Assembly: GCA_011052015.1 (NCBI GenBank)
Contig: DRJZ01000057.1
Coordinates: forward strand, 1-37,696
DNA: 37,696 nucleotides
Direction of reading: 5' to 3'
Origin: Acidiferrobacteraceae bacterium
Lineage (GTDB): Bacteria; Pseudomonadota; Gammaproteobacteria; HyVt-429
The notes under the pieces are model-generated. The model did no database searches and was not told the origin of the DNA. It saw nothing but the letters and a program-made list of their open reading frames with translations. Positions 15,581 to 24,580 of the stretch are shown here, in pieces (position 1 is the first letter of the stretch; the number at the start of each line of letters is the position of its first letter). Both the position numbers and the translations under genes were made by a program.

Positions 15581-15797
15581 GCTTGTAAGAAATTCTGTCT
15601 ATTGTCCGGTTTAGAGAAAAGATTATAGAAATGCCCATAGAAAAGCTATGGTAAGTTGTATCAGGGCTGTCACTCCGAGCAGGGTGAGGAATCTAATCCG
15701 GTTGACGATTTCTCTCTCAACCAAGGGACGCGCAGCAACGTAGGCCGTGATTTATTTCGGCTTATATTTAATTTGTGTCGGGGCTAAAGCCAGACAG

Positions 15798-16262
15798 TTA
15801 AACTCCCCCCTCAAACCCCATTTGCCGCCACGCCTCATAGACCACAACAGCGACGGTATTCGATAGATTCAGGCTGCGACTGTCCGCCACCATGGGCAGG
15901 CGCAGACGATGTGCCGGGTCGAGGTCGTTGAGAATATCATTCGGTAGCCCCCGGGTCTCCGGCCCAAACAACAAGGCGTCTCCGGCTTGGTAGTGACACG
16001 TCGTATAGGGAGTCCCGCCATGGGTGGAAAACCCCAATAGCCGGGATGGTGCACATTTCTGCAAGAAGCTGCCCACGTCGGGGTGGACCTGCATCTGTGC
16101 CCATTCCCCATAGTCCAGGCCCGCCCGCCGCAATTTGCGGTCATCCAACTCGAAACCCAGGGGTTCAATAAGGTGCAGTTGACTGCCGGTATTGGCGCAT
16201 AAGCGAATAATATTGCCCGTATTCGGTGGGATTTCTGGCTCAAAGAGAACGATATTAAACAT
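15798..16262 (-). CDS. trmL: tRNA (cytidine(34)-2'-O)-methyltransferase
   Basis: This 154-residue SPOUT-class methyltransferase opens with [20 protein letters not shown], the motif 1 sequence of Trm[12 protein letters not shown] is the SAM-binding knot loop and [20 protein letters not shown] is motif 3. TrmL methylates the wobble nucleotide of tRNA-Leu isoacceptors. Its place one gene after gpsA-secB, on the opposite strand here, is common in this group. It is flanked on both sides by repeat-bearing intergenic DNA. Confidence 0.95.
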   Translation of the reverse strand: MFNIVLFEPEIPPNTGNIIRLCANTGSQLHLIEPLGFELDDRKLRRAGLDYGEWAQMQVHPDVGSFLQKCAPSRLLGFSTHGGTPYTTCHYQAGDALLFGPETRGLPNDILNDLDPAHRLRLPMVADSRSLNLSNTVAVVVYEAWRQMGFEGGV

Positions 16263-16338
16263 GCACTTTTCTCAAGTGGTAAAGGTCATTGTTGTTCCAC
16301 ATGTTGATAAGATGTGTTCCAAACGGCATTCTGAGTTA

Positions 16339-16515
16339 TTGTTTTGTCATTCCGAGTGCAGCGAGGAATCTCGACCTGCTTAACGAAGGCAATACAGTTA
16401 ACAGGTTAAGATCCTTCGTTGCTTTGTGCCTCAGGATGACGAAAATCGAGTATAGCGATGGCGTTTTCAAGTCCATGTACAGCTTATCAGTGTATAACCA
16501 CTGAAATAACAGCAT
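16339..16515 (-). repeat. Second copy of the 178-bp dispersed repeat, inverted
   Basis: On the minus strand this matches 232-409 along its whole length, including GCCATCGCTATACTCGATTT, TCGTCATCCTGAGG and ATTCCTCGCTGCACTCGGAA. It occupies most of the 341-bp trmL-hemJ gap, where I see no gene. The internal hairpin around TTATTTCAGTGG / CACTGATAAG is kept with compensating changes. The 16-bp terminal repeats of the first copy are not seen here. Confidence 0.75.
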
Positions 16516-16603
16516 TTAATGTGCTTTTGTAATTATTAACTGGAGTAGCAGCAGGTAAAAGCCCTAAGGATTTGCGCCAATAAAAGCTGTTAAAGAAAGC
16601 GTA

Positions 16604-17017
16604 TCAAAAAGGTTTAATCACAACCAGGGCCACGATAATGAATAGGAGAAGCGTCGGTACTTCGTTAAACCACCGATAAAATTTATGGCCGTGGCGATTG
16701 CGGTCATGCTTGAAGTCGAAAAGATACTTGCCGCAGAGATAGTGAAAGCCGATCAGAATTCCCACAAAAACCAGTTTCATCTGCAGCCACCCACCGCTTA
16801 TGCCATAGCTCAGCCATAACCAAAGCCCCGAACCGACTGCAACAATGCCTCCCGGTGTGGTAATACCAAAAAAGAGTTTACGCTCCATGATTTTGAACTG
16901 CTCGCGCACCGCAGCACTGCCGGTCATGGCATGATAGACATAGAGCCGGGGCAGATAGAACAGCCCGGCAAACCAGGTGACCACAGCGATAATGTGTAGC
17001 ATTTTAACCCACAGCAT
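16604..17017 (-). CDS. hemJ: Protoporphyrinogen oxidase HemJ
   Basis: This 137-residue integral membrane protein has four predicted helices. LWVKMLHIIAVVTWFAGLFY with His8, LPRLYVYHA, KLFFGITTPGG and FNEVPTLLLFIIVALV are family features. HemJ oxidises protoporphyrinogen IX to protoporphyrin IX in heme synthesis and is found where HemG and HemY are absent. It is the last gene after DUF4126 and the TlpA-like gene on the minus strand, 16 bases from the latter. hemW lies upstream on the same strand, so this block is partly heme-related. Confidence 0.92.
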   Translation of the reverse strand: MLWVKMLHIIAVVTWFAGLFYLPRLYVYHAMTGSAAVREQFKIMERKLFFGITTPGGIVAVGSGLWLWLSYGISGGWLQMKLVFVGILIGFHYLCGKYLFDFKHDRNRHGHKFYRWFNEVPTLLLFIIVALVVIKPF

Positions 17018-17033
17018 ATTTATGTCCGCGTGG

Positions 17034-17546
17034 TTATGCCTTAGGCTCGGCGATTAGGCCTTTGATCAGCGTATCCATGGCCTCCACGTTAAATTCCCCA
17101 ATTTTCTGAAACACGATGCGACCTTTTTTGTTAATGACAAAGGTGGTGGGTGTGAGCCGGACTCCTCCAAAGGCCTGGGCGGCCTCATTTTTCAAATCCA
17201 GGGCAACCGTATAGGGGAGATTTTTTTGCTGTTTAAAGGTGAGCACTTGGGCGGGTGGATCGTAATACATGGCGATGGCCACGATCTCCAAGCCCTGTGG
17301 CTGATATTTATTATAAAGAGCGATGAGATGGGGGACTTCTCTGCGGCAACCGATACAAGTCGTTGCCCAGAAGGTGACCAGGACCGGTTGCCCGCGTAGA
17401 TCTTTGAGGGAGAGTATCTTCCCATCCAATAGAGTGATGTCGATTGTGGGCGCGACCTTGATGCCGTCATCGCTGAGCCATAGGTAGGTCAGCACAAGTA
17501 GTAATATTGCCGCAGTTGCGGCAACCAAGGTATCTTTTAATTTCAT
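17034..17546 (-). CDS. TlpA/ResA-like membrane-anchored thioredoxin
   Basis: This protein of about 170 residues has an N-terminal transmembrane anchor (about 7-25) and a thioredoxin-fold domain of the AhpC-TSA/redoxin type. The active site is CIGC (Cys64, Cys67) in TFWATTCIGCRREVP, and LTPTTFVINKKGRIVF contains the cis-proline. It would act in the periplasm as a thiol reductant, as in cytochrome c maturation. ATG at 17546 was chosen because the longer frame (to 17639) would overlap the upstream DUF4126 gene by 74 bases and push the anchor inward. It is co-oriented with hemJ. Exact partner is unknown. Confidence 0.88.
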   Translation of the reverse strand: MKLKDTLVAATAAILLLVLTYLWLSDDGIKVAPTIDITLLDGKILSLKDLRGQPVLVTFWATTCIGCRREVPHLIALYNKYQPQGLEIVAIAMYYDPPAQVLTFKQQKNLPYTVALDLKNEAAQAFGGVRLTPTTFVINKKGRIVFQKIGEFNVEAMDTLIKGLIAEPKA

Positions 17547-17565
17547 GGAGAGAAAAAGTTCTAAG

Positions 17566-18198
17566 TTAATTTTTCGGCGTGTCTGCCGCAGAGTCGGCAC
17601 CGCATCTTTTGCCAAATAGTCGGGCGATACGGCAGCCAATACGTTTTATGCCGCGCCATAGCTTGGGTAATAGCCAGGCCATGACCAGTATAAAGGCAAC
17701 GAGCAGGACCAAAAAGACCCAGGGGTGTTGAAGCGCCACCCATAGACCGCCGATGACCATGGCATCTTCAGTAATGGACGCCATCCAGTTGCTGAAGGGC
17801 TCCGGGGAGGTGTTGATGAGTACCCGTGAACCGGCCTTGGTGAAGTGGGTGCCGGCGGCGAGGCCGCCACCGAGTATGAAGGCAATGAGTTCCGCAGCCG
17901 GGCTGACATCGCCCACCGCGCCAGCGGCCAGCATGGCGCCGGCGGGTATGCGGATAAAAGTATGCAAGGTGTCCCAGGCGGTATCGACCCCCGGTGTCTT
18001 GTCGGCAAAGAATTCCACAAAGTACATGAAGCCTGCCGCCATCATGACCCCGGGATGGGTTAATATCTCCAGATTCGGTGGCAAGTCTATATTGCCGGTA
18101 CTGCCCATGTAGCCCAGCATAAACAGGGCCGCGTAGAGGTTGATGCCGCTGGCCCAGGCGACGCCCATGGTGAGGGCAATAGTCGTGACAATGTCCAT
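17566..18198 (-). CDS. DUF4126 family membrane protein
   Basis: This protein of about 210 residues has four to five hydrophobic segments. VAWASGINLYAALFMLGYMG, PGVDTAWDTLHTFIRIPAGA and EDAMVIGGLWVALQHPWVF are blocks I associate with the DUF4126 family. The C-terminus after the last helix is basic (KLWRGIKRIGCRIARLFGKR). The function is unknown. ATG at 18198 is preceded by AGGA with good spacing, better than 18234. It heads the unit DUF4126-TlpA-like-hemJ. Confidence 0.85.
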   Translation of the reverse strand: MDIVTTIALTMGVAWASGINLYAALFMLGYMGSTGNIDLPPNLEILTHPGVMMAAGFMYFVEFFADKTPGVDTAWDTLHTFIRIPAGAMLAAGAVGDVSPAAELIAFILGGGLAAGTHFTKAGSRVLINTSPEPFSNWMASITEDAMVIGGLWVALQHPWVFLVLLVAFILVMAWLLPKLWRGIKRIGCRIARLFGKRCGADSAADTPKN

Positions 18199-18317
18199 AG
18201 TGGGATCCTGGCTTGGAGGGTGACCGGGGTTCAATCATATCATCGTCACGGCGAAGTTGTGCCCTGCCAATATGACGTATGAAATGGGCTTTAACAAATG
18301 CCCCTTTACCACAGAGG

Positions 18318-18373
18318 ACACGGAGGTCACAGAGTTGACAATACAATGGCCTCTTTTCCTGTGACCTTCGTGT
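18318..18373. repeat. Inverted repeat between hemW and DUF4126
   Basis: ACACGGAGGTCACAG (18318-18332) and CTGTGACCTTCGTGT (18359-18373) pair at 14 of 15 positions around a 26-base loop. The left arm belongs to the common dispersed phrase CCACAGAGGACACGGAGG. There is no flanking T run. It may mark the end of the hemW transcript or be a REP-type element. Confidence 0.5.
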
Positions 18374-18440
18374 GGTGAAAAATGCCACCCCACTGTTTTA
18401 CAGTGGATTTTTTCGAATCTCAAACCATGTACTGGGGCAT

Positions 18441-19652
18441 TTAGCCGTGTGGGGCTTTACTCGTAGATTTTTCTAATGAGGCGAACAAATTTACCGTGTT
18501 GTCACGGTTGTCCGGGTCCACGAAAAGCCCCAACAGATCATTGAGAAAGCGTTGACCCAGTGGGGTCGCGCATAGACGTTTGGGGTCCGGTTGCAGAAGG
18601 TCCTGGTCCGTGGCGCGGGCGAGGGTGTCGCCCATCACCGTGGGGGCGAGTCCGGTGCGTTGGCGGAACAAGGATAGGGGCACCCCGTGGGTCAGGCGCA
18701 GGGCATTCATCATGAACTCCAGAATGAGGTCACCCTGGAATTGCTGGAGTTCACCGCCAAGGCGCTGTCCTGCCATGTAGCGACGGGGGGTGCGTGTCTT
18801 CCAACGCCGCACAATGCCTTTTATGCCAGTCAATTTTCCATGGGCGCCGGCGCCGATGCCGATGTAGTCACCAAAGTGCCAATAGTTGAGATTGTGTTGG
18901 CACTGCCGGTCCTGTTGGGCGTAGGCCGAGACTTCATATTGGCGGTATCCATTGGCCAGCAATCTTTGTTGAAGGTGTTCCTGTATGGCCCAAAGACTGT
19001 CGTCATCCGGCAGTGCCGGGCGGTGTTGATGGAAGGTGGTATGGGGTTCGATGGTGAGTTGATACATAGACAGGTGGTCGACCTGTTGCGCCAGGGCCAT
19101 GTCCAGATCTTGTAGCGCCTGTTCCAGGTTCTGTTCCGGGAGTCCATACATCAGGTCCACATTGATCTGTTCGAATCCCGCGTCTTGAGCGTGGTGGATG
19201 GCCATTAAGGCCTGATCCGAATCGTGTATCCGTCCCAATGCCTTGAGCTTATGGTTGTCAAAACTCTGTACGCCTATGGAAAGACGGTTAACCCCCGCCG
19301 CGCGGAAGCCCTTGAAGCGGACGGTATCCACCGCCCCCGGGTTGGCCTCCAGGGTGATCTCCGCTTGTGACGTGATCGGCATTCGGGCGCCGATACCCCC
19401 TATCAGATCGGCAATGGCATCGGCGGAAAACAGGCTGGGAGTGCCGCCACCGAAAAATATAGACTGTATTTCCCGGCCCAAGATAGAGGGCGCCTCGTCG
19501 TCCAGGTCGAGTAACAGGGCCTCCACATAATCTTGTTCGGGCAGGGTCTTGCCCATGACATGGGAATTAAAATCACAGTAGGGGCACTTGCGTACACACC
19601 AGGGCAGATGGACATACAGGGAAAGGGGCGGTAAGGGGTGGGGGTTCGGCAT
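18441..19652 (-). CDS. hemW: Radical SAM heme chaperone HemW
   Basis: This 403-residue protein has the radical SAM cysteine cluster CVRKCPYC (Cys19, Cys23, Cys26) in LYVHLPWCVRKCPYCDFNSH. SIFFGGGTPSLF is the SAM-contacting GGE-like loop, and the HemN C-terminal domain follows. HemW resembles coproporphyrinogen dehydrogenase HemN but lacks its activity and inserts heme into respiratory proteins. The NSHV after the cluster (CDFNSHV) is typical of HemW. The stop lies about 240 bases upstream of DUF4126 in the same orientation. Confidence 0.95.
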   Translation of the reverse strand: MPNPHPLPPLSLYVHLPWCVRKCPYCDFNSHVMGKTLPEQDYVEALLLDLDDEAPSILGREIQSIFFGGGTPSLFSADAIADLIGGIGARMPITSQAEITLEANPGAVDTVRFKGFRAAGVNRLSIGVQSFDNHKLKALGRIHDSDQALMAIHHAQDAGFEQINVDLMYGLPEQNLEQALQDLDMALAQQVDHLSMYQLTIEPHTTFHQHRPALPDDDSLWAIQEHLQQRLLANGYRQYEVSAYAQQDRQCQHNLNYWHFGDYIGIGAGAHGKLTGIKGIVRRWKTRTPRRYMAGQRLGGELQQFQGDLILEFMMNALRLTHGVPLSLFRQRTGLAPTVMGDTLARATDQDLLQPDPKRLCATPLGQRFLNDLLGLFVDPDNRDNTVNLFASLEKSTSKAPHG

Positions 19653-19879
19653 AGTGTGAGTTTAGGTTATATTAGTACCGGGATCGCAGGATTCCTCGTA
19701 GGATTGTCGAGCATAAGCGCTTGCTGTGATCAACGGTGAAGTGGCAGAATGTCCCCAAGGTCGTGGGTTGTGACTGTGGCGAGCACAGCGATAAATAATA
19801 CTAAATTCACTTGATGGCCCCAATATCTGCGAGTAAGCAGTATTCGGCCGGTCTTTTCTTTTACAGGAGGAACAGAGCA

Positions 19880-20542
19880 ATGGCAGGACAAAAGAGCCCC
19901 GATTTTTCCCAGATCCCCAATACGGCCATTAAGGTCATTACCAATCCCGTGGGTTTTTATCGGGACATGCCCAAGAGCGGTGGTTTCTTAGAGCCCCTGG
20001 TGTTTGCCGTGGCTATGGCCTTGGTGGCCGCCCTGGTCGGTATCGTGTTGTCTTTTATGGGACTCGGCGCAACCGGTATGATGGCGGCGGGGATGATTGC
20101 CATTATCGTTGTGCCCATAGCGGTAGTTATTGGTAGTTTTATTGGTGCCGGTATTTTGTACCTGATCTGGATGATCATGGGGTCCAAGGAGTCCTATGAG
20201 ACCGCATTTCGTTGTATTGCCTATATGACGGCCATCTCACCTATCACCGCCTTGGTAGGGGCCATGCCCTATCTTGGGACGATCATCAGCGTGGTTTGGG
20301 GCACCTTTCTGCTCGTCACCGCCAGTATTGAGGTTCACAAAGTCAAGGCTCAAACTGTGTATATTGTTTTTGGCATACTGGGTCTTTTAGTCCTGGCATA
20401 TAACCTTAAATCAGAATATATGTTGCGTTCATTTCAAAGCACCATAGGCAATATAGGCCAAATGACCCCAGAGGAGGCTGGCAAGGCCGCTGCCGAGTTT
20501 ATGCGGGGGTTGGATCAAAACCAAGGAAACCAAGGACGTTAG
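19880..20542 (+). CDS. YIP1 domain membrane protein
   Basis: This protein of about 220 residues has five predicted hydrophobic segments between residues ~35 and 180. It opens with NTAIKVITNPVGFYRDMPKS, typical of bacterial YIP1 proteins. YLIWMIMGSKESYETAFRCIAYM and PITALVGAMPYLGTIISVVW are also family-like. ATG at 19880 has a strong site, AGGAGG at 19865-19870, so the longer frame from 19811 is unlikely. The function in bacteria is unknown. It stands alone, convergent to the acyl-CoA ligase, with a terminator hairpin between. Confidence 0.88.
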   Translation: MAGQKSPDFSQIPNTAIKVITNPVGFYRDMPKSGGFLEPLVFAVAMALVAALVGIVLSFMGLGATGMMAAGMIAIIVVPIAVVIGSFIGAGILYLIWMIMGSKESYETAFRCIAYMTAISPITALVGAMPYLGTIISVVWGTFLLVTASIEVHKVKAQTVYIVFGILGLLVLAYNLKSEYMLRSFQSTIGNIGQMTPEEAGKAAAEFMRGLDQNQGNQGR

Positions 20543-20553
20543 AGGTTGTAAAT

Positions 20554-20592
20554 GCCAAAAGAACCTCTGGACCGGCAAGAGGTTCTTTTGGC
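20554..20592. terminator. Bidirectional terminator hairpin
   Basis: GCCAAAAGAACCTCT (20554-20568) and AGAGGTTCTTTTGGC (20578-20592) form a perfect 15-bp stem with a 9-base loop, between the convergent YIP1 and acyl-CoA ligase genes. The TTTT and AAAA within the stem and the location fit a terminator serving both strands. Confidence 0.8.
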
Positions 20593-20596
20593 TTTG

Positions 20597-22159
20597 TCAG
20601 GATTTATCCCCTTCCCTGCTATCTACCCCCCGTTCCAATTCACCGTGCTTGCGTAGCTCCCGTTTAAGTATTTTACCGGCGGCATTCTTCGGTAATTGAT
20701 CCAGGAAAAACACCTTGCGCGGGACCTCGTGACGGCCCAGACAAGTTTGGCAATACTTTCGGATCGAGTTGGCGTCTGCGGTCTCATCAGGTTTTAGCGC
20801 CACATAGGCCACCGGTATTTCACCGTGTAATTCATGGGGTTCTCCCACCACCGCAGCCTCGGCGATGGGTGGGTGTTTATAGAGTGTTTCTTCTATTACA
20901 CGGGGATAGACGTTCATGCCATTGACGATGATCAGGTCTTTTTTACGGTCGACGATAAAAAAGTAGCCGTCTTCATCGGTGTGCCCCAGATCTCCGGTGC
21001 GAAACCAGTCACCAAAAAACGATTCGCGGGTTTCTTCGGGGCGATTCCAATAGCCTTGCATGACATTAGGGCCACGCACGCAGATTTCACCGGTATCGCC
21101 TATGGGCAATTCCTGACCTGGATCGTCCATAATTTTCATTTCCACGCCCGGTACAGGAGGCCCAACAGAGCCTAATTTTCGCTTGCCCCCCACCGGATTG
21201 ACGCTGGTGATCGGGGAGCATTCGGTGGGCCCATCGCCTTCATAGATAAGTTTGCCAAAGCGTTGTTCGAATTGTTCCATCACAGCCTGCGGCATGGCGG
21301 CGGCGCCGGAGATGCAAAACCGAAGTGAGTCAAACTTGGCGGTAAAGGCCTCTGGCAGGCGGAGCAGTAAATTGTACATGCTGGGTACGGCCGGTAGCAC
21401 GGTAATCTTTTCTGAGGCGAGGGTGTTGGCTACAAGTTGGGGGTCAAATTTGGGCAGGGGCACAAAACGACAGCCAAAGTGTAGCGGCATCAACATGCCC
21501 AAGGTGGCGGCAAAGGCATGGAACATGGGCAGCACAACCAATATCACATCATCAGGCGCCAGGAGCATGGCCTGTCTTGCGGCATCAATGTTTGAGACCA
21601 GATTGAGGTGGCTGAGCATAGCACCCTTGGGCTGGCCGGTGGTGCCCGAGGTGTAGAGGATGGCAGCGGTGTCTTTTGTTGCGTTGAGAGCAGGGGGTGT
21701 GAGTGGGTTGTCTGAGCTCAGTATGTCGTTCCAAAATGTATCTTGATCATGAGCGCGATGCTGACCCATGCAAAAATAATGTTCGAGTTGGGGGCAGTTG
21801 GCATTAAGTGTTGACACTCCTTCGGCAAAAGCATCAAAGTAAAACAGTGCCCGGGCCCCGGCGTCGTTGAGAATATAGGCCACTTCCTTGGGATTGAGCA
21901 GGGTATTGATGGTGACCACAGTGGCGCCGCAACGGATGATGCCGTAGTAGGCCAGCGCAAAGGCATCCGAATTGATACAGTACAGGCCTACCCGGTTGCC
22001 CTTTTGGATGCCCAGTTGCTGCAGGAAACCGGCTACTCGTCTACTGCGTTGATCAAAATCTGCAAAGCTGAGCGATTCGCCGTTGCAGCGAATGGCAATG
22101 CGATCTGCACAATTGGCGAGGTTATTTTCGAATAGTTCCGGTAATGTTAATTGTGGCAT
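20597..22159 (-). CDS. AMP-dependent acyl-CoA synthetase (FadD-like)
   Basis: This ANL-superfamily ligase of about 520 residues has the P-loop ILYTSGTTGQPKGAML and VLPMFHAFAATLGMLMPLHF. The A5 motif is EGDGPTECSP, with GDG where YGxTE is usual, and FRTGDLGHTDEDGYFFIVDR is A7/A8. The catalytic lysine is in PKNAAGKILKRELR. It activates a carboxylic acid, probably a medium- or long-chain fatty acid, to its CoA thioester via an acyl-adenylate. ATG at 22159 was chosen because the family begins near LTLPELFENN; upstream residues to 22303 lack similarity. The exact substrate cannot be read from sequence. Confidence 0.92.
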   Translation of the reverse strand: MPQLTLPELFENNLANCADRIAIRCNGESLSFADFDQRSRRVAGFLQQLGIQKGNRVGLYCINSDAFALAYYGIIRCGATVVTINTLLNPKEVAYILNDAGARALFYFDAFAEGVSTLNANCPQLEHYFCMGQHRAHDQDTFWNDILSSDNPLTPPALNATKDTAAILYTSGTTGQPKGAMLSHLNLVSNIDAARQAMLLAPDDVILVVLPMFHAFAATLGMLMPLHFGCRFVPLPKFDPQLVANTLASEKITVLPAVPSMYNLLLRLPEAFTAKFDSLRFCISGAAAMPQAVMEQFEQRFGKLIYEGDGPTECSPITSVNPVGGKRKLGSVGPPVPGVEMKIMDDPGQELPIGDTGEICVRGPNVMQGYWNRPEETRESFFGDWFRTGDLGHTDEDGYFFIVDRKKDLIIVNGMNVYPRVIEETLYKHPPIAEAAVVGEPHELHGEIPVAYVALKPDETADANSIRKYCQTCLGRHEVPRKVFFLDQLPKNAAGKILKRELRKHGELERGVDSREGDKS

Positions 22160-22390
22160 GGCGCCGGGTCCCCAATCAGGGCAACGCATAGTCAGGTCAG
22201 TGGGTCCAATCCATTTTGTGTTGGGAGTATAGCGTAGTCGAGGCCCGGTTCGGCAGCATATTGCACGGGCTTTGGCAAACGGGTAGGGTGGCGGCCCGGC
22301 CACGGTGGGGAGTCTGGTATGCGATCAAATGCTGGCGCTTAGCCGCGTGAGTCCGGCCTAGAGGACTATCTAACACTTAGGAGAAATGTT

Positions 22391-23002
22391 GTGAAATTGG
22401 TTTGTCTCGACCTTGAAGGGGTCCTGATTCCGGAAGTCTGGATTAATGTAGCGGAACGTACCGGTATCGAAGCTTTACGTGTCACCACTCGCGATATCCC
22501 GGACTATGATGAGCTCATGACCCATCGGTTGAAGATCATCGCCGAACAGGGATTGAGCATGTCAAAAATACAATCCGTTATTGATGATATGGGCCCGATG
22601 GACGGTGCAGGTGATTTTCTTGATTGGTTACGCAGTGAATATCAATTGATTATCTTGTCGGACACTTTTTATGAATTTGCCTTGCCACTCATGCGCCAGC
22701 TCGGATGGCCCACGCTGTTTTGCCATCGGCTTGAAATCAAAGATGATCGGATCATCAATTACCATTTAAGACAGCAAGACCAGAAACGTAAGGCGGTTGC
22801 CGGGTTCAAGGCCATGAACTTTAAAGTCATCGCCGCCGGTGATTCATACAATGATACGTCTATGTTGGCCGAGGCCCATGCCGGCATCCTGTTCAGGCCG
22901 CCGGACAACGTGATCAAGGAGTTTCCTCAGTATCCCGTGACCACAGACTACGATGCACTCAAGGGTGAGATTATTAAGGCGGTCGAAGTCCTGGCCGAAT
23001 AA
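22391..23002 (+). CDS. thrH: ThrH phosphoserine phosphatase / homoserine phosphotransferase
   Basis: This 203-residue HAD-family enzyme has the ThrH-specific first motif CLDLEGVLIPE, with nucleophile Asp7 and Glu9 where standard SerB has DxD. ILSDTF (motif II) and AAGDSYNDTSM (motif IV) complete the site. The length matches Pseudomonas ThrH. ThrH can dephosphorylate phosphoserine and transfer its phosphate to homoserine, linking serine and threonine synthesis. GTG at 22391 is the start, with TAGGAG 7-8 bases upstream. It is divergent from the acyl-CoA ligase gene. Confidence 0.93.
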   Translation: MKLVCLDLEGVLIPEVWINVAERTGIEALRVTTRDIPDYDELMTHRLKIIAEQGLSMSKIQSVIDDMGPMDGAGDFLDWLRSEYQLIILSDTFYEFALPLMRQLGWPTLFCHRLEIKDDRIINYHLRQQDQKRKAVAGFKAMNFKVIAAGDSYNDTSMLAEAHAGILFRPPDNVIKEFPQYPVTTDYDALKGEIIKAVEVLAE

Positions 23003-23091
23003 ACATGAGTGTCATTTTTGTGCTTGAGGCGAGTGGGTGGTGCTAGTAGTATCTGTTGGCATGAATCGATATTTGTACAGGAGAAACTGAA

Positions 23092-23667
23092 ATGACGCGA
23101 ACGCTCTCTACCATGCTGGAACTGGGTACCCCGGCACCAGACTTTAGTCTGTTGGCCACTGATGGCAGTGTGGTGAGCCTGTCGGATTTTGCCGACGCTC
23201 CAGGATTGCTAATCATTTTCATGTGCAATCATTGCCCCTATGTCTTACATCTGCGCGAGGCATTGGCCGCGTTTGCCCGTGAATATCAAGCTAAGGGGCT
23301 GGCGATCGTTGGGATTAGCGCCAATAATGCCGAGACCCACCCTGCCGATGGTCCCGCAGAGATGGTGAATGAAGTCGAGGCAGCTGACTATACCTTCCCC
23401 TATTTATATGATGAGACACAGGGGGTTGCAAAAGCCTATCGAGCGGCCTGTACTCCTGACTTTTTCGTGTTCGACAAGGATCAAAGATTAGTCTACCGGG
23501 GCCAGTTTGATGACAGTCGTCCAAGAAACGATAGACCTGTAACGGGCGCGGATTTGCGTGCCGCAGCGGACGCACTTTTGAACGATCAGCCTGTGAGTCT
23601 TGATCAAAAGCCCAGTATGGGTTGCAACATAAAATGGAAACCGGGGAATGAACCGGATTACTTCTAG
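23092..23667 (+). CDS. Thioredoxin/peroxiredoxin-like protein (CNHC motif)
   Basis: This 191-residue protein has a redoxin domain opening GTPAPDFSLLATDGSVVSL. The redox motif is CNHCPY (Cys45, Cys48), and ACTPDFFVFDKDQRLVYRGQ carries the cis-proline loop. The C-terminal QKPSMGCNIKWKPGNEPDYF is typical of this thioredoxin-family subgroup. The role may be peroxide or disulfide reduction in the cytoplasm, as there is no signal peptide. CAGGAG precedes the ATG. It is followed 11 bases later by the GT2 gene, which may be coincidental. Confidence 0.88.
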   Translation: MTRTLSTMLELGTPAPDFSLLATDGSVVSLSDFADAPGLLIIFMCNHCPYVLHLREALAAFAREYQAKGLAIVGISANNAETHPADGPAEMVNEVEAADYTFPYLYDETQGVAKAYRAACTPDFFVFDKDQRLVYRGQFDDSRPRNDRPVTGADLRAAADALLNDQPVSLDQKPSMGCNIKWKPGNEPDYF

Positions 23668-23678
23668 AGTGACGCGCA

Positions 23679-24560
23679 ATGAATGATCTAACTATCATTA
23701 TGCCGGTGTATAACGAGGAGGCATCTCTTCGTGTTTTGATTCCAGAGTTGTTGGAATTCTGCGCCGACAATGGGTTCGATTTAATAGTGGTGAATGATGG
23801 TTCTGTAGACGACACCAGGAAGATTCTCGAAGGACACGGTAGCGATCCCCGGTTGACTACAATTCATAATAAGGTCAACAAAGGTTATGGGGGCGCCATC
23901 AAAGCAGGGATTGAAAAGGCCGACACTCGGCATGTCATTACTCTGGACGGTGATGGGCAGCACTACCTGGAAGACGTGCTATTACTCCACCAGGTAATGT
24001 TCGAAAATGACGCTGATATGATAGTAGGTAGAAGAACGGGTATAGATGATCATTGGTATAGACGGCTTGGAAAAGGATTGATACGCGGAATCGCGAAGAT
24101 GTTAATGCCCATAGACATTCGTGATCTTAATTCCGGCATGAAAATTTACGATACAGCATTGGCAAAAAAATATATTAAGTTGTGTCCAGACGGCATGGCG
24201 TATAGCGACATTATTACACTCGTCTTCATAAAACAGAAACACTTGGTCAAAGAATGTGATATTAAAATTCGGCAAAGAAATACCGGTGTAAGCACTATCA
24301 GCACAAAGACCGCCTTTGACACAGTGCTTGAGATCATAAATGTAGTGATTTTGTTTAACCCTTTGCGCATATTTTTACCTGTTGCAGTGGCCTTTTTGCT
24401 GGTGGGCACACTTTGGGGTTTACCGTTTTTACTGCGGGGTGAAGGTATTTCAATTGGCACGTTGTTTATGATTATCTCCGGTCTTATATTCTTTTTGCTT
24501 GGACTTCTGGCTGAACAGCTATCATTGATTCGAAGGGATCAGGTGAACTCCGGTAATTGA
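23679..24560 (+). CDS. GT2 family glycosyltransferase with two C-terminal helices
   Basis: This 293-residue enzyme has a GT-A domain (about 1-220): TIIMPVYNEEASLRVLIPEL, the nucleotide-sugar aspartate Asp40 in VVNDGSVDD, and the DxD Asp90-Gly-Asp92 in TLDGDGQH. DLNSGMKIYD is typical of polyprenyl-phosphate transferases. Two transmembrane helices follow (about 228-246 and 255-275). The architecture resembles GtrB and DPM1-like enzymes that load a sugar onto undecaprenyl phosphate. The sugar is unknown. The gene begins a run of envelope-glycan genes and is more AT-rich than those to its left. Confidence 0.9.
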   Translation: MNDLTIIMPVYNEEASLRVLIPELLEFCADNGFDLIVVNDGSVDDTRKILEGHGSDPRLTTIHNKVNKGYGGAIKAGIEKADTRHVITLDGDGQHYLEDVLLLHQVMFENDADMIVGRRTGIDDHWYRRLGKGLIRGIAKMLMPIDIRDLNSGMKIYDTALAKKYIKLCPDGMAYSDIITLVFIKQKHLVKECDIKIRQRNTGVSTISTKTAFDTVLEIINVVILFNPLRIFLPVAVAFLLVGTLWGLPFLLRGEGISIGTLFMIISGLIFFLLGLLAEQLSLIRRDQVNSGN

Positions 24561-24580
24561 TAGGATGAATAGCATTATAG

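Noticed and set aside
15660-15710. CACTCCGAGCAGGGTGAGGAATCT, resembling part of the 178-bp repeat
   Set aside because: Only about 24 bases resemble it and the rest does not align, so it is too short to call a third copy.
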